Notes: generated by a model from the sequence alone, not told the origin. DNA of 64,000 nt from Bacteroidales bacterium (GCA_017561935.1 JAFZBE010000030.1:1-64000); one strand, 5' to 3'; numbered from the stretch's first letter, positions 35,376 through 45,473 are shown. A program made the numbers and translations.

Positions 35376-36158
35376 ATGGCCAAAAACAGCAAATATTACG
35401 TAGTTTGGAAGGGTTTCGCACCTGGGGTCTATGACTCGTGGGAAGAAGCCGAGATGCAGGTGTCTGGATATCCCGATGCCTCATATCGCGCATTCAAGAC
35501 ACTTGAATCTGCCGTTCAGGCGTTCCGCGAGGGCTTCGACAAAGAGAGTTTGATCAGAGAAGTGGCTCGAGAAGTAGAAAGGCTCGAAAAGGAGGGCACT
35601 ATCATCGAATTTGATGAAGATAAAGCCGACACAGCTGACATTGCTCGCCCAATTACTCCAGCTTGCTCCTCGACTTTAGTTCCCACTTCGAAACCTGTTG
35701 ACTCCACACCTCCCGACAAAAAGCGTATCATCGTTCAACAGCCTCCTCCATATCTGGTCGAATCACTTGCTGTCGATGCAGCTTGTTCAGGCAATCCCGG
35801 ACCTATGGAATATCGTGGTGTCTATGTACGCACGGGACAAGAGATTTTCCACGTGGGCCCCTTTGAGGGAGGCACCAACAACATCGGCGAATTCCTTGCC
35901 ATAGTTCACGGATTGGCCTTGCAGGAGAAGCAGGGCAAACATCTCCCCATCTACAGCGACTCAGTCATTGCGCAAAAATGGGTGCGCCTTGGTATCTGCA
36001 AGACCCAAATCGAGGAAACAGAACAGAATGCGAAGATCTTTGACCTCATTCGTCGTGCCGAGGCATGGCTCCGCACCCACACGTTCCGCCTACCCATCTA
36101 CAAGTGGGAGACCACACAATGGGGAGAGATACCAGCTGACTTCGGTCGAAAGAAATAA
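35376..36158 (+). CDS. Ribonuclease H with N-terminal viroplasmin-like domain
   Basis: 260 residues. Residues 3-50 form the hybrid-binding domain of eukaryotic-type RNase HI (YYVVWKGFAPGVYDSWEEAE, then YPDASYRAFKTLESAVQAF). A charged linker (60-130) is followed by the catalytic domain with the acidic set in order: Asp in LAVDAACSGNPGPMEYRGVY, Glu in NNIGEFLAIVHGL, Asp in IYSDSVIAQKW and a final Asp in PADFGRKK. It cleaves RNA in RNA-DNA hybrids. This domain layout is common in Bacteroidota. Confidence 0.88.
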   Translation: MAKNSKYYVVWKGFAPGVYDSWEEAEMQVSGYPDASYRAFKTLESAVQAFREGFDKESLIREVAREVERLEKEGTIIEFDEDKADTADIARPITPACSSTLVPTSKPVDSTPPDKKRIIVQQPPPYLVESLAVDAACSGNPGPMEYRGVYVRTGQEIFHVGPFEGGTNNIGEFLAIVHGLALQEKQGKHLPIYSDSVIAQKWVRLGICKTQIEETEQNAKIFDLIRRAEAWLRTHTFRLPIYKWETTQWGEIPADFGRKK

Positions 36159-36196
36159 TCTGTAGCCGAAACACAAAAGCTAAACACGTAGCGAGC

Positions 36197-36865
36197 ATGA
36201 AGATCATCTGTGTGGGCATGAACTATGCCAAGCATAACGAAGAACTGAAACACACTTTGACACAAACCCAAGGTGTGAAGGTGGGCATTCCGCAATCGCC
36301 CGTTGAGCAAGGCGGCATCACGCTCTTCCTCAAACCCGACACCGCGCTCACCCGCCCTGACTGGCCTTTCTTCGTGCCCGATTGGAGCGAGCAGATAGAA
36401 TACGAGACCGAACTGGTGGTACGCATTAACCGCCTCGGCAAATCCATTCCCGAACGCTTTGCCCACCGTTACTACGACGAGATAACACTCGGCATCGACT
36501 TCACAGCACGCGACATCCAACGGCAACTGTCGAAGAAAGGATTGCCCTGGGAGATTGCCAAAGGTTTTGATGGCGCCGCCTATTGCGGACAAAAGTGGCT
36601 CCGTCTTTCCGAAATGTCGGACAAGAATGTGCAGGATCTGCACTTCGAGATGCAACTCAACGGGGAGACTCGCCAAATAGGCTGGACGGGCGAAATGATT
36701 CACACCGTCGATCAGATTATCGCCTACGCCAGCCAATTCTATTTGCTCAAGACCGGCGACCTCATTTTCACCGGAACACCAGCAGGTGTCGGAAGCGTCA
36801 AGGAGGGCGACATCATCACGGCTCAACTCGAAGGAATAGAAGTGCTGAACTGCAGGTGTAAATAA
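36197..36865 (+). CDS. Fumarylacetoacetate hydrolase (FAH) family protein
   Basis: 222 residues. It has the FAH core: GMNYAKHNEEL, FLKPDTAL, an EYETELVVRI metal-binding segment with the paired Glu residues, then ITLGIDFTARDIQRQLSKKG, KGFDGAA, and LKTGDLIFTGTPAGVGSVKE GD. Family members act as hydrolases, isomerases or oxaloacetate decarboxylases on 2-keto acids using Mg2+ or Mn2+. The exact substrate is unknown. It is 38 bases after the RNase H gene and could be co-transcribed. Confidence 0.85.
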   Translation: MKIICVGMNYAKHNEELKHTLTQTQGVKVGIPQSPVEQGGITLFLKPDTALTRPDWPFFVPDWSEQIEYETELVVRINRLGKSIPERFAHRYYDEITLGIDFTARDIQRQLSKKGLPWEIAKGFDGAAYCGQKWLRLSEMSDKNVQDLHFEMQLNGETRQIGWTGEMIHTVDQIIAYASQFYLLKTGDLIFTGTPAGVGSVKEGDIITAQLEGIEVLNCRCK

Positions 36866-36908
36866 GGATAGCTGAGTATTTGGAATGGATGGATTTCATA
36901 AGCTTTAG

Positions 36909-36980
36909 CACGGGCGCCTGCGAAACGCAAGACGCGGGCACCTGCGATACATAAGACGCGTGCGCCTGCGATAACATGCG
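36909..36980. repeat. Three tandem copies of a 24-base GC-rich unit
   Basis: Units at 36909, 36933 and 36957 share GCG(G/T)GC(G/A)CCTGCGA followed by a less conserved A/C-rich half. They lie in the 310-base gap between the FAH gene and porU, which otherwise holds AT-rich sequence with no gene and no clear -7 box. Confidence 0.75.
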
Positions 36981-37178
36981 TGGACACACAAGCCATTGTT
37001 TAAAAATAAGATAAGATTAGATTAAATCGGGAGAATAAAGCACTCTGTCATTTCTTCTCTAATTTCCCTTCTTTTTTTGCAAATTTCCATTTTGCCTAAG
37101 GTCTAAATATGAAAAAATGTTTGCAAAGGCAATAAAATGATAAAAATCGCGTTATTGATTCAGATAATCGCGCTTGAT

Positions 37179-40100
37179 ATGAAACTAAAATATATTCTGA
37201 TGGCATCTTTGTTGATGCTTTGCATACTGAACGTGCAGGCTTCCTCAGTAGGTCTGCACACCTTCACTGCATCGTCCAAGCTTGCCACAGGGACATGGAT
37301 TAAGATCTCGCTCGACGGCACAGAGGACGGCATCTACCAGATCACCTACGACCAGCTTACCAAGATGGGATTCACCAATCCCGAGCAAGTGGGTGTTTAT
37401 GGATTTGGAGGTCATCCATTGAACGAAGCTGTGAACTCCATCCTAGTAGATGATCTACCCGAGGTCGTCACCTATCACGACTCGGACAATCGCCGTATCC
37501 TATTCTACGGACAAGGCACCATTCGCTGGGACTACAACACGACACGTGGCTTCATGCAGAGATGGAACACCTACGACACCAAAGCCTACTACTTCCTGCA
37601 CCAGAAGTCCGACGAAGCACCTATCGTTATGGAGGAACTGGCGGCAGACCTCGGACAACCATCAGAAAAGGTCACCCAATATGATGTACATTGGGTCCAT
37701 GAGAACAACCTCATCAACCTGGGGCAAACAGGTCGTGAAAAGTACGGTGAGTCGTTTATCAGTAACCGTGTCCAAACTTTCGACTTCGAAAGCGTCGATC
37801 CTGGCACATTGCGTCTCACCACCAACTTCATCGTTGATGCCATCGAGAGCTCCACTTATTCTGTGACGGTCAATGGAACCTTGCTCGGCACAAGCACTAT
37901 CGTCCGTAAAACCAACGACTATGCCTTTGCCAACGAGAATACGATGGACAAGGAGCTGTCGCTAGAAGAATCGACAGGCCTCAGCGTCACGGTGACCTAT
38001 AATCCACCAGCGGGGTCCACTCCTTCCATCGCGCGACTCAATTACATCCGCATTCAAGCCAAACGAAACTTCTCAAAGCCCAGCAATTTCGAGCTTTTCC
38101 GCGCTCGCGCTGCCTACAACAATGTGGTCCAATATGAGCTTGGCAATGCTGTTGACGACGATATCCAAGTGTGGGATGTAACCCATCCATGCGATGTAAA
38201 ACGTCAGCTTGTATCGGCCAGCAACAGTTTCTCACCCGACAAAGCAGGCATTCGAGAATATGCCTTGGTCAATGTGAAGTCCACAGGGTTCAAGGGAATT
38301 ATCAACGAAGGCGCCGTAAGCAATCAGAACCTCCACGCTCTGCCCATGACCAACATGGTGATAGTTGTGGCCCCTGCATATCTCAGCCAGGCAGAACAAC
38401 TCGCCGAATATCGTCGCTATAACGACGGTCTGCACGTCACCATTGTCACACCAGAAACCATTTATAACGAGTTCAGTTCGGGTAAGCAAGATGTCACAGC
38501 CATCCGCCTGTTCATGAAGATGTTCTACGACCGTTGGAATAGCTCGGCCAATAGCGGTTTGGATAGTCTTGCAGACAATACGCGACGCGAACCGCTTTAC
38601 CTCCTCCTTTGGGGTGATGGATACTACGACAACCATGCTATCGACCGCAATTACTACCTGCCCAGCTACGAGACCGAAGCATCGCTCGTCGAAACCTCTT
38701 CCTGTGTCTGTGACGATTACTTTGGGTTCCTCGATGACGGCGAAGGCGGCAACCTCGACAACAACCAGCGATACACTATCTCGCGCGACGCTTTGGACAT
38801 CGGCATTGGTCGTCTGCCGGTGAGCTCAGTCGAGATGTCGAACAACGTGCTCGCCAAAATCATCAACTACGGCAACAACGCTTATCTCGGCACGTGGAAG
38901 AACCGTCTCTGCTTCCTCAGCGACGACGACAAGGCCGGCGATTCGTTCAACTGCCACGTAAAGCATAATGACCAACTGGTCAACACCCTCCAGAAGGCCA
39001 ATCATAATGAATTCGTCTTCCAGAAAATCTATCTGCCTGCCTATAAGCAGACTGAGAGTGCCTCGGGCACCGACTACCCCGATGCAAAAAAGGAATTCAA
39101 TGAGGCCTTGAAGCAAGGTGTGCTCATGGTGAATTATGCCGGACACGGCAATACGACAGCCATCACCAACGAGAACATGATGACCTCGGCCGCTGCCCAG
39201 GAACTCAACAACAAGCACCTGCCCGTGTGGGTTACTGCTTCGTGCGACGTTTCGCGTTGGGATGAGGATGGCATCTCGATGGGCGAATGTCTGCTCCTCA
39301 ATCCCAATGGTGGTGCCATAGCCATGCTTTCGACTGTGCGCGTGGTATATGCTCAGCAGAACCTCCTACTCAACACTGCTATCATCGACAACATCTTCAA
39401 CCGATTCAACGATGGCACACGCTACCGACTGGGCGACATCATCAAGGCAGCGAAGATTGAACTTGGCTCCGATTACAACAAGTTGAACTTCTGTCTCCTA
39501 GGTGATCCATCATTGACACTCGCCTATCCCGAACAACAAATCAAGATCACCCACATCAACGGCATTTCCACCGAAAATGCCAAAGATGTTTTCCAACTCC
39601 AGACACTTAGCAAGGTCACAGTCAGTGGATACGTCCTGAAGACGGGTAGCGAGACTGAAGTCGATTCCACATTCAACGGATTACTTTACCCCACATTCTA
39701 CGACGCACTCGACACTCTCACCGCCGACAAGGGCTACGTTCAGGATGAAGCTCCCGTCTATACATTCACTACTCGCACAAAGAAAGCATTTTCGGGACGC
39801 AGCGAAATCACGAATGGACGGTTTGAGTTCTCATTCACCGTCCCTATCGACATCAGCTATAGCGATAATCTGGGTCTTGCTAACCTCTATGCCGCAAGCG
39901 AAAACAGTGATGAAGCCTCGGGTTTCTATGACAATTACCATCTTGTCAGCTCAGACGATTACGTTATCACCGATACCGAAGGTCCAGTCATCAAGCAACT
40001 CTTCCTCAACGATAATACATGGACCGATGGCAGTGTTGTGAATGCAACACCCTATTTCTTCGCCGAAGTGCAGGATGATGGAGGCTTCAACGCCACGGGC

Positions 40101-40718
40101 AACACCGTGGGCCATGATATCGTGCTTACTATCCGCTGCACCAGCAATCTGTTGCTGGCCAGCGAACAGCACACACTCAACAATTACTTCACCACCTACA
40201 CCAACGATCCAACTACGGGAAACGTTCAATACAGCATACCCGCCCTTGAGGACGGCACCTACGAAGCTACCTTCCGTGTTTGGGATGTCTATAATAACCC
40301 AACCACCAGAAAGTTCACATTCACGGTCCTCAACGAGACAGCACCCGAAGCTGTTGTCGTCCAAGCTTATCCCTGCCCAGCCAAGACGGGCGATACGGTC
40401 ACATTCCGCGTCCTTCACAACAGACCCGAATCGGCACAAAGCATCACGCTGCAGGTATATACCCAGACTGGCTACAAAGTCTATGAGACTACAGCATCCT
40501 CCAGCTCGGCGAGCAAGGTCTATGCATTCAGTATGGACAACCCGACGATGCTCAATAATGCCATCAATGCCGATGAGACCTCCAACTTCATGGGATCAGC
40601 GGCCATCGAATGGAGTTCACCCGACCTCCGTCCAGGATTCTATCTCTACCGTGTCTTCCTGTCTAGCGATGGTAGCACCGAGATTTCGAAGAGCAAACTG
40701 CTGATGGTTAATCCTTGA
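37179..40718 (+). CDS. porU: Type IX secretion system sortase PorU
   Basis: About 1179 residues from the ATG at 37179, which opens a good signal peptide (MKLKYILMASLLMLCILNVQ then A); the frame goes back to 37137 but the extra 14 residues do not fit. It is a C25 (gingipain-like) cysteine protease: catalytic His656 in VNYAGHGNT and Cys689 in VTASCDVSR, with nearby LPVWV and GECLLLNPNGGAIAMLSTVR. PorU cuts the C-terminal sorting domain off cargo and joins the new end to anionic LPS at the cell surface. Length and the gene order porU-porV match the usual arrangement, and it lacks the hemagglutinin regions of true gingipains. Targets encoded in this window are the PL11 and 705-aa proteins. Confidence 0.88.
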   Translation: MKLKYILMASLLMLCILNVQASSVGLHTFTASSKLATGTWIKISLDGTEDGIYQITYDQLTKMGFTNPEQVGVYGFGGHPLNEAVNSILVDDLPEVVTYHDSDNRRILFYGQGTIRWDYNTTRGFMQRWNTYDTKAYYFLHQKSDEAPIVMEELAADLGQPSEKVTQYDVHWVHENNLINLGQTGREKYGESFISNRVQTFDFESVDPGTLRLTTNFIVDAIESSTYSVTVNGTLLGTSTIVRKTNDYAFANENTMDKELSLEESTGLSVTVTYNPPAGSTPSIARLNYIRIQAKRNFSKPSNFELFRARAAYNNVVQYELGNAVDDDIQVWDVTHPCDVKRQLVSASNSFSPDKAGIREYALVNVKSTGFKGIINEGAVSNQNLHALPMTNMVIVVAPAYLSQAEQLAEYRRYNDGLHVTIVTPETIYNEFSSGKQDVTAIRLFMKMFYDRWNSSANSGLDSLADNTRREPLYLLLWGDGYYDNHAIDRNYYLPSYETEASLVETSSCVCDDYFGFLDDGEGGNLDNNQRYTISRDALDIGIGRLPVSSVEMSNNVLAKIINYGNNAYLGTWKNRLCFLSDDDKAGDSFNCHVKHNDQLVNTLQKANHNEFVFQKIYLPAYKQTESASGTDYPDAKKEFNEALKQGVLMVNYAGHGNTTAITNENMMTSAAAQELNNKHLPVWVTASCDVSRWDEDGISMGECLLLNPNGGAIAMLSTVRVVYAQQNLLLNTAIIDNIFNRFNDGTRYRLGDIIKAAKIELGSDYNKLNFCLLGDPSLTLAYPEQQIKITHINGISTENAKDVFQLQTLSKVTVSGYVLKTGSETEVDSTFNGLLYPTFYDALDTLTADKGYVQDEAPVYTFTTRTKKAFSGRSEITNGRFEFSFTVPIDISYSDNLGLANLYAASENSDEASGFYDNYHLVSSDDYVITDTEGPVIKQLFLNDNTWTDGSVVNATPYFFAEVQDDGGFNATGNTVGHDIVLTIRCTSNLLLASEQHTLNNYFTTYTNDPTTGNVQYSIPALEDGTYEATFRVWDVYNNPTTRKFTFTVLNETAPEAVVVQAYPCPAKTGDTVTFRVLHNRPESAQSITLQVYTQTGYKVYETTASSSSASKVYAFSMDNPTMLNNAINADETSNFMGSAAIEWSSPDLRPGFYLYRVFLSSDGSTEISKSKLLMVNP

Positions 40719-40834
40719 CCACTACTAAAGGCGGGTAATTCCTTTCTATCTCTGCCCAGGCGAAGGGAACGTCCTGTCAAATCCCCTTTTTTCTCTTTTA
40801 CTCCCTTTTTATTCCCCTTTTATTACAACAATAA

Positions 40835-42022
40835 ATGAAGCGAATCATAGCACTGACACTGACAGCTGGCCTTTCACTCTCTGCACTTGCACAAGTCGAT
40901 AAGGAAAGAGCCGAAAACAACCCTTACAACCCTCTCAACCCAGCCATGATGTCGCTGGGCATCGCCCCTGATGCTCGTGGTGGCGGTATGGGAGATGTGG
41001 GCGCTGCAACCGACCCTGATGAAGTAAGTCAGTTCTGGAACCCAGCCAAGTATGCCTTTGCCTACAGCCGTTGCGGATTGTCGCTCAACTACACCCCATG
41101 GTTGCGCAAAATCGTGAGCGGCATTAACCTGATGAATGCAGCAGGATACTACAAGTTCGGCTACGATGACAACCAGGCAGTTTCGGCATCATTGACCTAC
41201 TTCAGCCTCGGTGAGGTGACAGCTTACAACAGTGAAGGCGTCGAGGTTCAGGTCATCAACCCCATGGAGATGGCGCTCGACGTGGGTTATTCGCGCATGT
41301 TGAGCGAGAACTTCTCGATGGGTGTCGTCTTTCGTTATCTTCATTCGGCGATGACATACACCGACAACGACAACAAGCCCGACAATACCTTCTCGGCCGA
41401 CATCGCAGCCTATTACGAAGCATATCCCCAGATAGGCTACAACGAATGCAAGTGGGCATGGGGTCTCAACATCTCCAATATCGGCGGTAAGGTGAGCTAC
41501 GATGGAGGTACTACCTCGCAGTTCCTGCCCACCAAGGCTCGTCTCGGCACATCGTTCACCTTCCCCATCGACGATTATAACCTCTTCACCATCAATGCCG
41601 ATGCCGACAAGTACCTCATTCCTACCGCCCCGAAGCGAGACCACTACAACGATGAACAGATCTATCAGGATGCTCTCCGCGATTACTACGATATGAACGG
41701 CTTCACGGGCATTTTCAAGTCGTTTAACGATGCGCCACGTGGCATGAAGGAAGAGCTCGAAGAAATAAGTTGGGGCTTAGGTGCCGAATATACCTACGAC
41801 CGTCGTTTCTTCCTCCGCGCAGGCTACCACTTCGAACATGAGAACAAAGGTGGGCGCAAGTATTTCACCTTTGGTGCCGGCATCGCGCTCAACGTCTTCC
41901 ACATTGATGCATCGTACGTTCTCTCCAGCGAGCAAACTTCCGCCCTCGACCAGACTCTGCGTTTCAGCCTTGGTTTCGACCTCGAAGGATTGCGCGACAT
42001 CATGGGCGGACGCCGACGCTAA
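40835..42022 (+). CDS. porV: Type IX secretion outer-membrane protein PorV
   Basis: 395 residues. Signal peptide MKRIIALTLTAGLSLSALAQ. The mature start NPLNPAMMSLGIAPDARGGG MGDVGAATDPD is the characteristic PorV (LptO) opening, followed by an FadL-like 14-strand barrel (SQFWNPAKYAFAYSRCGLSL). PorV ferries cargo from the translocon to PorU. The 116 bases separating it from porU are pyrimidine-rich and hold no obvious terminator. Ends RFSLGFDLEGLRDIMGGRRR. Confidence 0.9.
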   Translation: MKRIIALTLTAGLSLSALAQVDKERAENNPYNPLNPAMMSLGIAPDARGGGMGDVGAATDPDEVSQFWNPAKYAFAYSRCGLSLNYTPWLRKIVSGINLMNAAGYYKFGYDDNQAVSASLTYFSLGEVTAYNSEGVEVQVINPMEMALDVGYSRMLSENFSMGVVFRYLHSAMTYTDNDNKPDNTFSADIAAYYEAYPQIGYNECKWAWGLNISNIGGKVSYDGGTTSQFLPTKARLGTSFTFPIDDYNLFTINADADKYLIPTAPKRDHYNDEQIYQDALRDYYDMNGFTGIFKSFNDAPRGMKEELEEISWGLGAEYTYDRRFFLRAGYHFEHENKGGRKYFTFGAGIALNVFHIDASYVLSSEQTSALDQTLRFSLGFDLEGLRDIMGGRRR

Positions 42023-42033
42023 ACCCAACCATT

Positions 42034-43101
42034 ATGAATTCGTTTACAGACTATATACCCCATATCATCGCACCTGAGCTATTGGCCCAGGCGCGAGTTT
42101 TCATTGATACACACGACAAGTTTGTCATTACTGCTCACTTCTCACCCGACGGCGACGCTATCGGCTCCGTGCTTGGCATGAAACAATATCTCGAGGCCAA
42201 GGGCAAGGAGGCAATAGTCGTGCTCAATGACGCTCCAGGTAACAATCTGTCGTTCATCCCAGGTTATCGAGGCGACGTCATCGTCTTTGACAACCAGAAC
42301 GATGGATCACCATCACAGCGCGACGAAGCCATCCGCGCTATCGACGAGAGTGATGCGATGATCTGTCTCGACTTCAACACTGCGTCACGCATAGGCGGCA
42401 TGAAGGATATTTGGATGAAACATCCCGCCCCCAAGCTCCTAATCGACCATCATCTAGGTCCCGAGTTGGACCAATTCGACATTTGTATCTCGCACCCCGA
42501 ACTGGCTGCCACTTGCGAACTCGTCTATCGATTCATTCTCGAGTTGGGTGACGACCATTTGCTCAACAAGCAGATTGCCACCTCGCTTTTTTGTGGGTTG
42601 ATGACCGACACCGGATGGTTCATTTTCAACTCCAACCGTCCCGAGTTTCACCTTGTCATGGCACGCCTCATGATGGAGGATGTCGATCGCGAAAACATTA
42701 TCAAGGAGAGTCATGTTGTGCCTGAGCGGAAGCTTCGTCTCGAAGGTTATCTGATCAACCAAAAACTGCACGTTGTACACGAACACAAAGCCGCGTACAT
42801 GTCGCTCAGCCTAAGCGAATGCCGTCGTTACGGTCACCAAAAGGGTGATAGTGAGGGGTACGTTAACGAACCGCTGGATATCGAGGGTGTGCAGGTGAGC
42901 GCCTTCTTCCGTGAAGAGAAAAACTTCGTGAAGGTCAGTCTGCGTTCGAAAGGAGATTATCCAGTCAATCTGATTGCTGAAAAATTCTACAACGGTGGCG
43001 GTCATCGCAACGCTGCAGGTGGCGAATTCTATGGTAGTTTGTCACAAGCAGAAGCTATTTTCATCAAAGTACTGCCCCTTTTCGACAAATATCTGCAATA
43101 A
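42034..43101 (+). CDS. nrnA: DHH-family oligoribonuclease / pAp phosphatase
   Basis: 355 residues, DHH-DHHA1 phosphoesterase. Metal ligands: His35, Asp39 and Asp41 in ITAHFSPDGDAIG, Asp113 in ICLDFNTASR and DHH at 138-140 (LLIDHHLGPE). The DHHA1 end has GGGHRNAAGGEF. NrnA-type enzymes degrade nanoRNA to mononucleotides and can dephosphorylate pAp. It follows porV by 11 bases. The name is by family resemblance only. Confidence 0.85.
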   Translation: MNSFTDYIPHIIAPELLAQARVFIDTHDKFVITAHFSPDGDAIGSVLGMKQYLEAKGKEAIVVLNDAPGNNLSFIPGYRGDVIVFDNQNDGSPSQRDEAIRAIDESDAMICLDFNTASRIGGMKDIWMKHPAPKLLIDHHLGPELDQFDICISHPELAATCELVYRFILELGDDHLLNKQIATSLFCGLMTDTGWFIFNSNRPEFHLVMARLMMEDVDRENIIKESHVVPERKLRLEGYLINQKLHVVHEHKAAYMSLSLSECRRYGHQKGDSEGYVNEPLDIEGVQVSAFFREEKNFVKVSLRSKGDYPVNLIAEKFYNGGGHRNAAGGEFYGSLSQAEAIFIKVLPLFDKYLQ

Positions 43102-43102
43102 A

Positions 43103-43134
43103 TTTGGTGAAAAGAAAAAAAATCCGTATCTTTG
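43103..43134 (+). promoter_or_regulatory. Promoter of the DUF4827 gene
   Basis: TTTG (43103-43106), 20 bases, TATCTTTG (43127-43134), ending 21 bases before the ATG at 43156. The -33 box starts one base after the nrnA stop codon. Confidence 0.75.
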
Positions 43135-43155
43135 CCGCCCATTAAAGGACATAAT

Positions 43156-43914
43156 ATGAAGAAACTTCTTTACATCCTCTGTATTTCGCTTTGCGCGGCA
43201 GTTTATGCTGCATGTTCTGACACCCAAACTTACGCCGACCTTGTCGAGAATGAGGAGAACAACATCAACTACCTGATCGCAACAGAGAATCTAAACGTTA
43301 TCCCCATCAACGAAGAGACGATGGAGAACTGGACCGATTACGTACTCAAAGACAGTATCAGCCCAGCGAAATATCTGAAACTCGGCCAATGGTACACTGT
43401 GACCGAAGGCTACTTCAAACGTCTCTATTTCCGCATCAACGATTGGGGCACAGGTTTTCACCGCTGGCAGGCTTGGAAGGCATACAACGACAGTCTAACC
43501 GACCACCTTTCGCCGCGCGTCAAACCAGACTCCGTATCTTTCTACGACAACAAGGTCGTTTCAGGCAGCTACGTCCTCGTGCGCTACGACAGCCTTTTCC
43601 TAATGACCGATTCGCTCGACATTCATTCCGACACACCTACCGACAATCTCAATCCTTACAGTTACAAGATCATCTTCGGCTGGAATGAAGCATATTATGC
43701 TACGTCATACTACTCTTATGCCATGGGGTCAAGCTCATCGTATGCCTGCACCAGCGGTGGTTTGGCTTTCCCATTGCGTTACTTGTGGTACGACAGCAGC
43801 GTTTCGCTCATCGTGCCGTTTTCGCTCATCGACAGCGAATACAGCAGCTATTATTACACATTCTACTACGGTAATGTGAAATACTCTAAACCGAATTATC
43901 TACCAGAGGAGTAG
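43156..43914 (+). CDS. DUF4827-like lipoprotein
   Basis: 252 residues. The signal peptide MKKLLYILCISLCAAVYAAC carries a lipobox with Cys20. The mature start SDTQTYADLVENEENNINYL matches my recollection of DUF4827 lipoproteins of Bacteroidota, which have a FKBP-like fold. Tyr-rich C-terminal sequence follows. The start at 43156 is chosen because the promoter's -7 box overlaps the alternative start at 43132. It lies 34 bases before glmM. Confidence 0.75.
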   Translation: MKKLLYILCISLCAAVYAACSDTQTYADLVENEENNINYLIATENLNVIPINEETMENWTDYVLKDSISPAKYLKLGQWYTVTEGYFKRLYFRINDWGTGFHRWQAWKAYNDSLTDHLSPRVKPDSVSFYDNKVVSGSYVLVRYDSLFLMTDSLDIHSDTPTDNLNPYSYKIIFGWNEAYYATSYYSYAMGSSSSYACTSGGLAFPLRYLWYDSSVSLIVPFSLIDSEYSSYYYTFYYGNVKYSKPNYLPEE

Positions 43915-43948
43915 AAGACCCCTCTTAACCCCTTCTTAACCTACATTT

Positions 43949-45418
43949 ATGAGTCTGATCAAATCCATTTCTGGCATTCGTGGCACCATCGGCGGCAAGG
44001 TCGGTGAAGGTCTCAATCCCCTTGATATAGTTAAGTTTACTGCGGCATACGCCACCGTAATTCGTCGAACCTCCAAGAACCCTTCGGGCAAGATCGTTGT
44101 GGGTCGTGATGCTCGTCTTTCAGGCGAGATGCTTTATCAGTGTGTCAGCGGCACCCTCATCGGCATGGGCTTTGATGTCATCAACATCGGTCTGGCTACC
44201 ACTCCAACCACCGAGATTGCAGTCACGGCCGAAAAAGCCGATGGCGGTATCATCCTCACGGCAAGTCACAACCCCATCCAATGGAATGCGCTCAAGTTGC
44301 TCAACAGCGAGGGCGAATTCTTCGACAAGGCCACCGGGGAACAAGTCCTAAAGATAGCTGAGACAGAAGATTTCGACTTTCCAGCCATCAAACCCAAGAA
44401 TTACACGGGCAAGGAGTCGCAGACTGAATCGTCACCCGATTACGAAGGTAATCCTCTCGGTCACATCTTCCTCAAGGACTACACTCGTTACCATATCCAA
44501 GAGGTCATGAACCTCAAGCTCGTGGATGTTGAGGCTGTCAGGAAAGCACATTTCCGTGTTGTCTGCGACTGTATCAATTCCATCGGAGGAATTGTCATTC
44601 CCCAGTTACTCAAAGAACTTGGCGTAGAGGTGATGGAACTCAACTGCCAACCCACAGGTAACTTTGCCCACACTCCAGAACCCATTGTGGCCAACCTCAC
44701 GGGAATCTCCGACTTCATGAAATCAGCCTACCAGGGCGGGCGTCCCTACGACCTCGGCGTCATCGTTGACCCTGATGTCGATCGTCTCGCGTTCGTACAG
44801 GAGACAGGCGAATTGTTCGGCGAAGAATATACCCTCGTGAGTGTAGCCGACTACGTGCTGCAGCATACCCCAGGCAACACCTGCTCCAACCTCTCTTCGA
44901 GCCGTGCATTACGCGATGTTACACGCGCCCGTGGCGGCCAATACAGCGCCGCTGCAGTAGGCGAGGTGAATGTTGTGACCAAGATGAAGGAATCCAATGC
45001 CGTTATCGGTGGCGAAGGTAACGGCGGTGTCATCTATCCCGAATCGCACTATGGTCGTGACGCCCTTGTTGGCGTTGCCCTCTTCCTCACCAATTTGGCC
45101 AAACTCCGTGAAGAGAACCCGAAGCTCACCGTCAGTCAACTGCGCAAAACCTATCCTCCATACGAGATTGCTAAGCAGCGCGTGGACCTCTCGCCCGAGA
45201 TTGATGTCGATGCCATCCTCCTACGCATGAAGCAGAAGTACGAGGGCAAACCAGGCATCGAGGTTACTGATATCGATGGCGTAAAGCTCGACTTTCCCGA
45301 CCGCTGGGTACATCTCCGTAAATCCAACACCGAGCCTATCATCCGCATCTATGCCGAAGCCAGCACCATGGAAGAGGCACAGAAGACAGCTGACCAGATC
45401 AAGGCAGAGATTGGATAA
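43949..45418 (+). CDS. glmM: Phosphoglucosamine mutase
   Basis: 489 residues, alpha-D-phosphohexomutase superfamily. Phosphoserine Ser106 in ILTASHNPIQWN, metal loop VDPDVDRLAF, sugar-binding GEGNGGVIYPESHYGRDAL and phosphate-binding RKSNTEPIIRIYAEA. It makes glucosamine-1-phosphate for UDP-GlcNAc, hence peptidoglycan and LPS. The Bacteroidota form is longer than E. coli GlmM (445 residues) and is often named phosphomannomutase; glmM is the better guess from the IKSISGIRGTIGG opening. Confidence 0.85.
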   Translation: MSLIKSISGIRGTIGGKVGEGLNPLDIVKFTAAYATVIRRTSKNPSGKIVVGRDARLSGEMLYQCVSGTLIGMGFDVINIGLATTPTTEIAVTAEKADGGIILTASHNPIQWNALKLLNSEGEFFDKATGEQVLKIAETEDFDFPAIKPKNYTGKESQTESSPDYEGNPLGHIFLKDYTRYHIQEVMNLKLVDVEAVRKAHFRVVCDCINSIGGIVIPQLLKELGVEVMELNCQPTGNFAHTPEPIVANLTGISDFMKSAYQGGRPYDLGVIVDPDVDRLAFVQETGELFGEEYTLVSVADYVLQHTPGNTCSNLSSSRALRDVTRARGGQYSAAAVGEVNVVTKMKESNAVIGGEGNGGVIYPESHYGRDALVGVALFLTNLAKLREENPKLTVSQLRKTYPPYEIAKQRVDLSPEIDVDAILLRMKQKYEGKPGIEVTDIDGVKLDFPDRWVHLRKSNTEPIIRIYAEASTMEEAQKTADQIKAEIG

Positions 45419-45473
45419 CCCTTTTCAATGGCATAATAAACTGAAAATATAACCTTATAAAATCTCTAAGAAT

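Noticed and set aside
36098..36826. 242-codon minus-strand frame opposite the FAH gene
   Set aside because: The plus strand encodes all FAH motifs; the minus frame has none.
37179..40718. True gingipain rather than PorU
   Set aside because: It has the C25 His and Cys but no hemagglutinin/adhesin domains or C-terminal sorting tail, and it sits beside porV.
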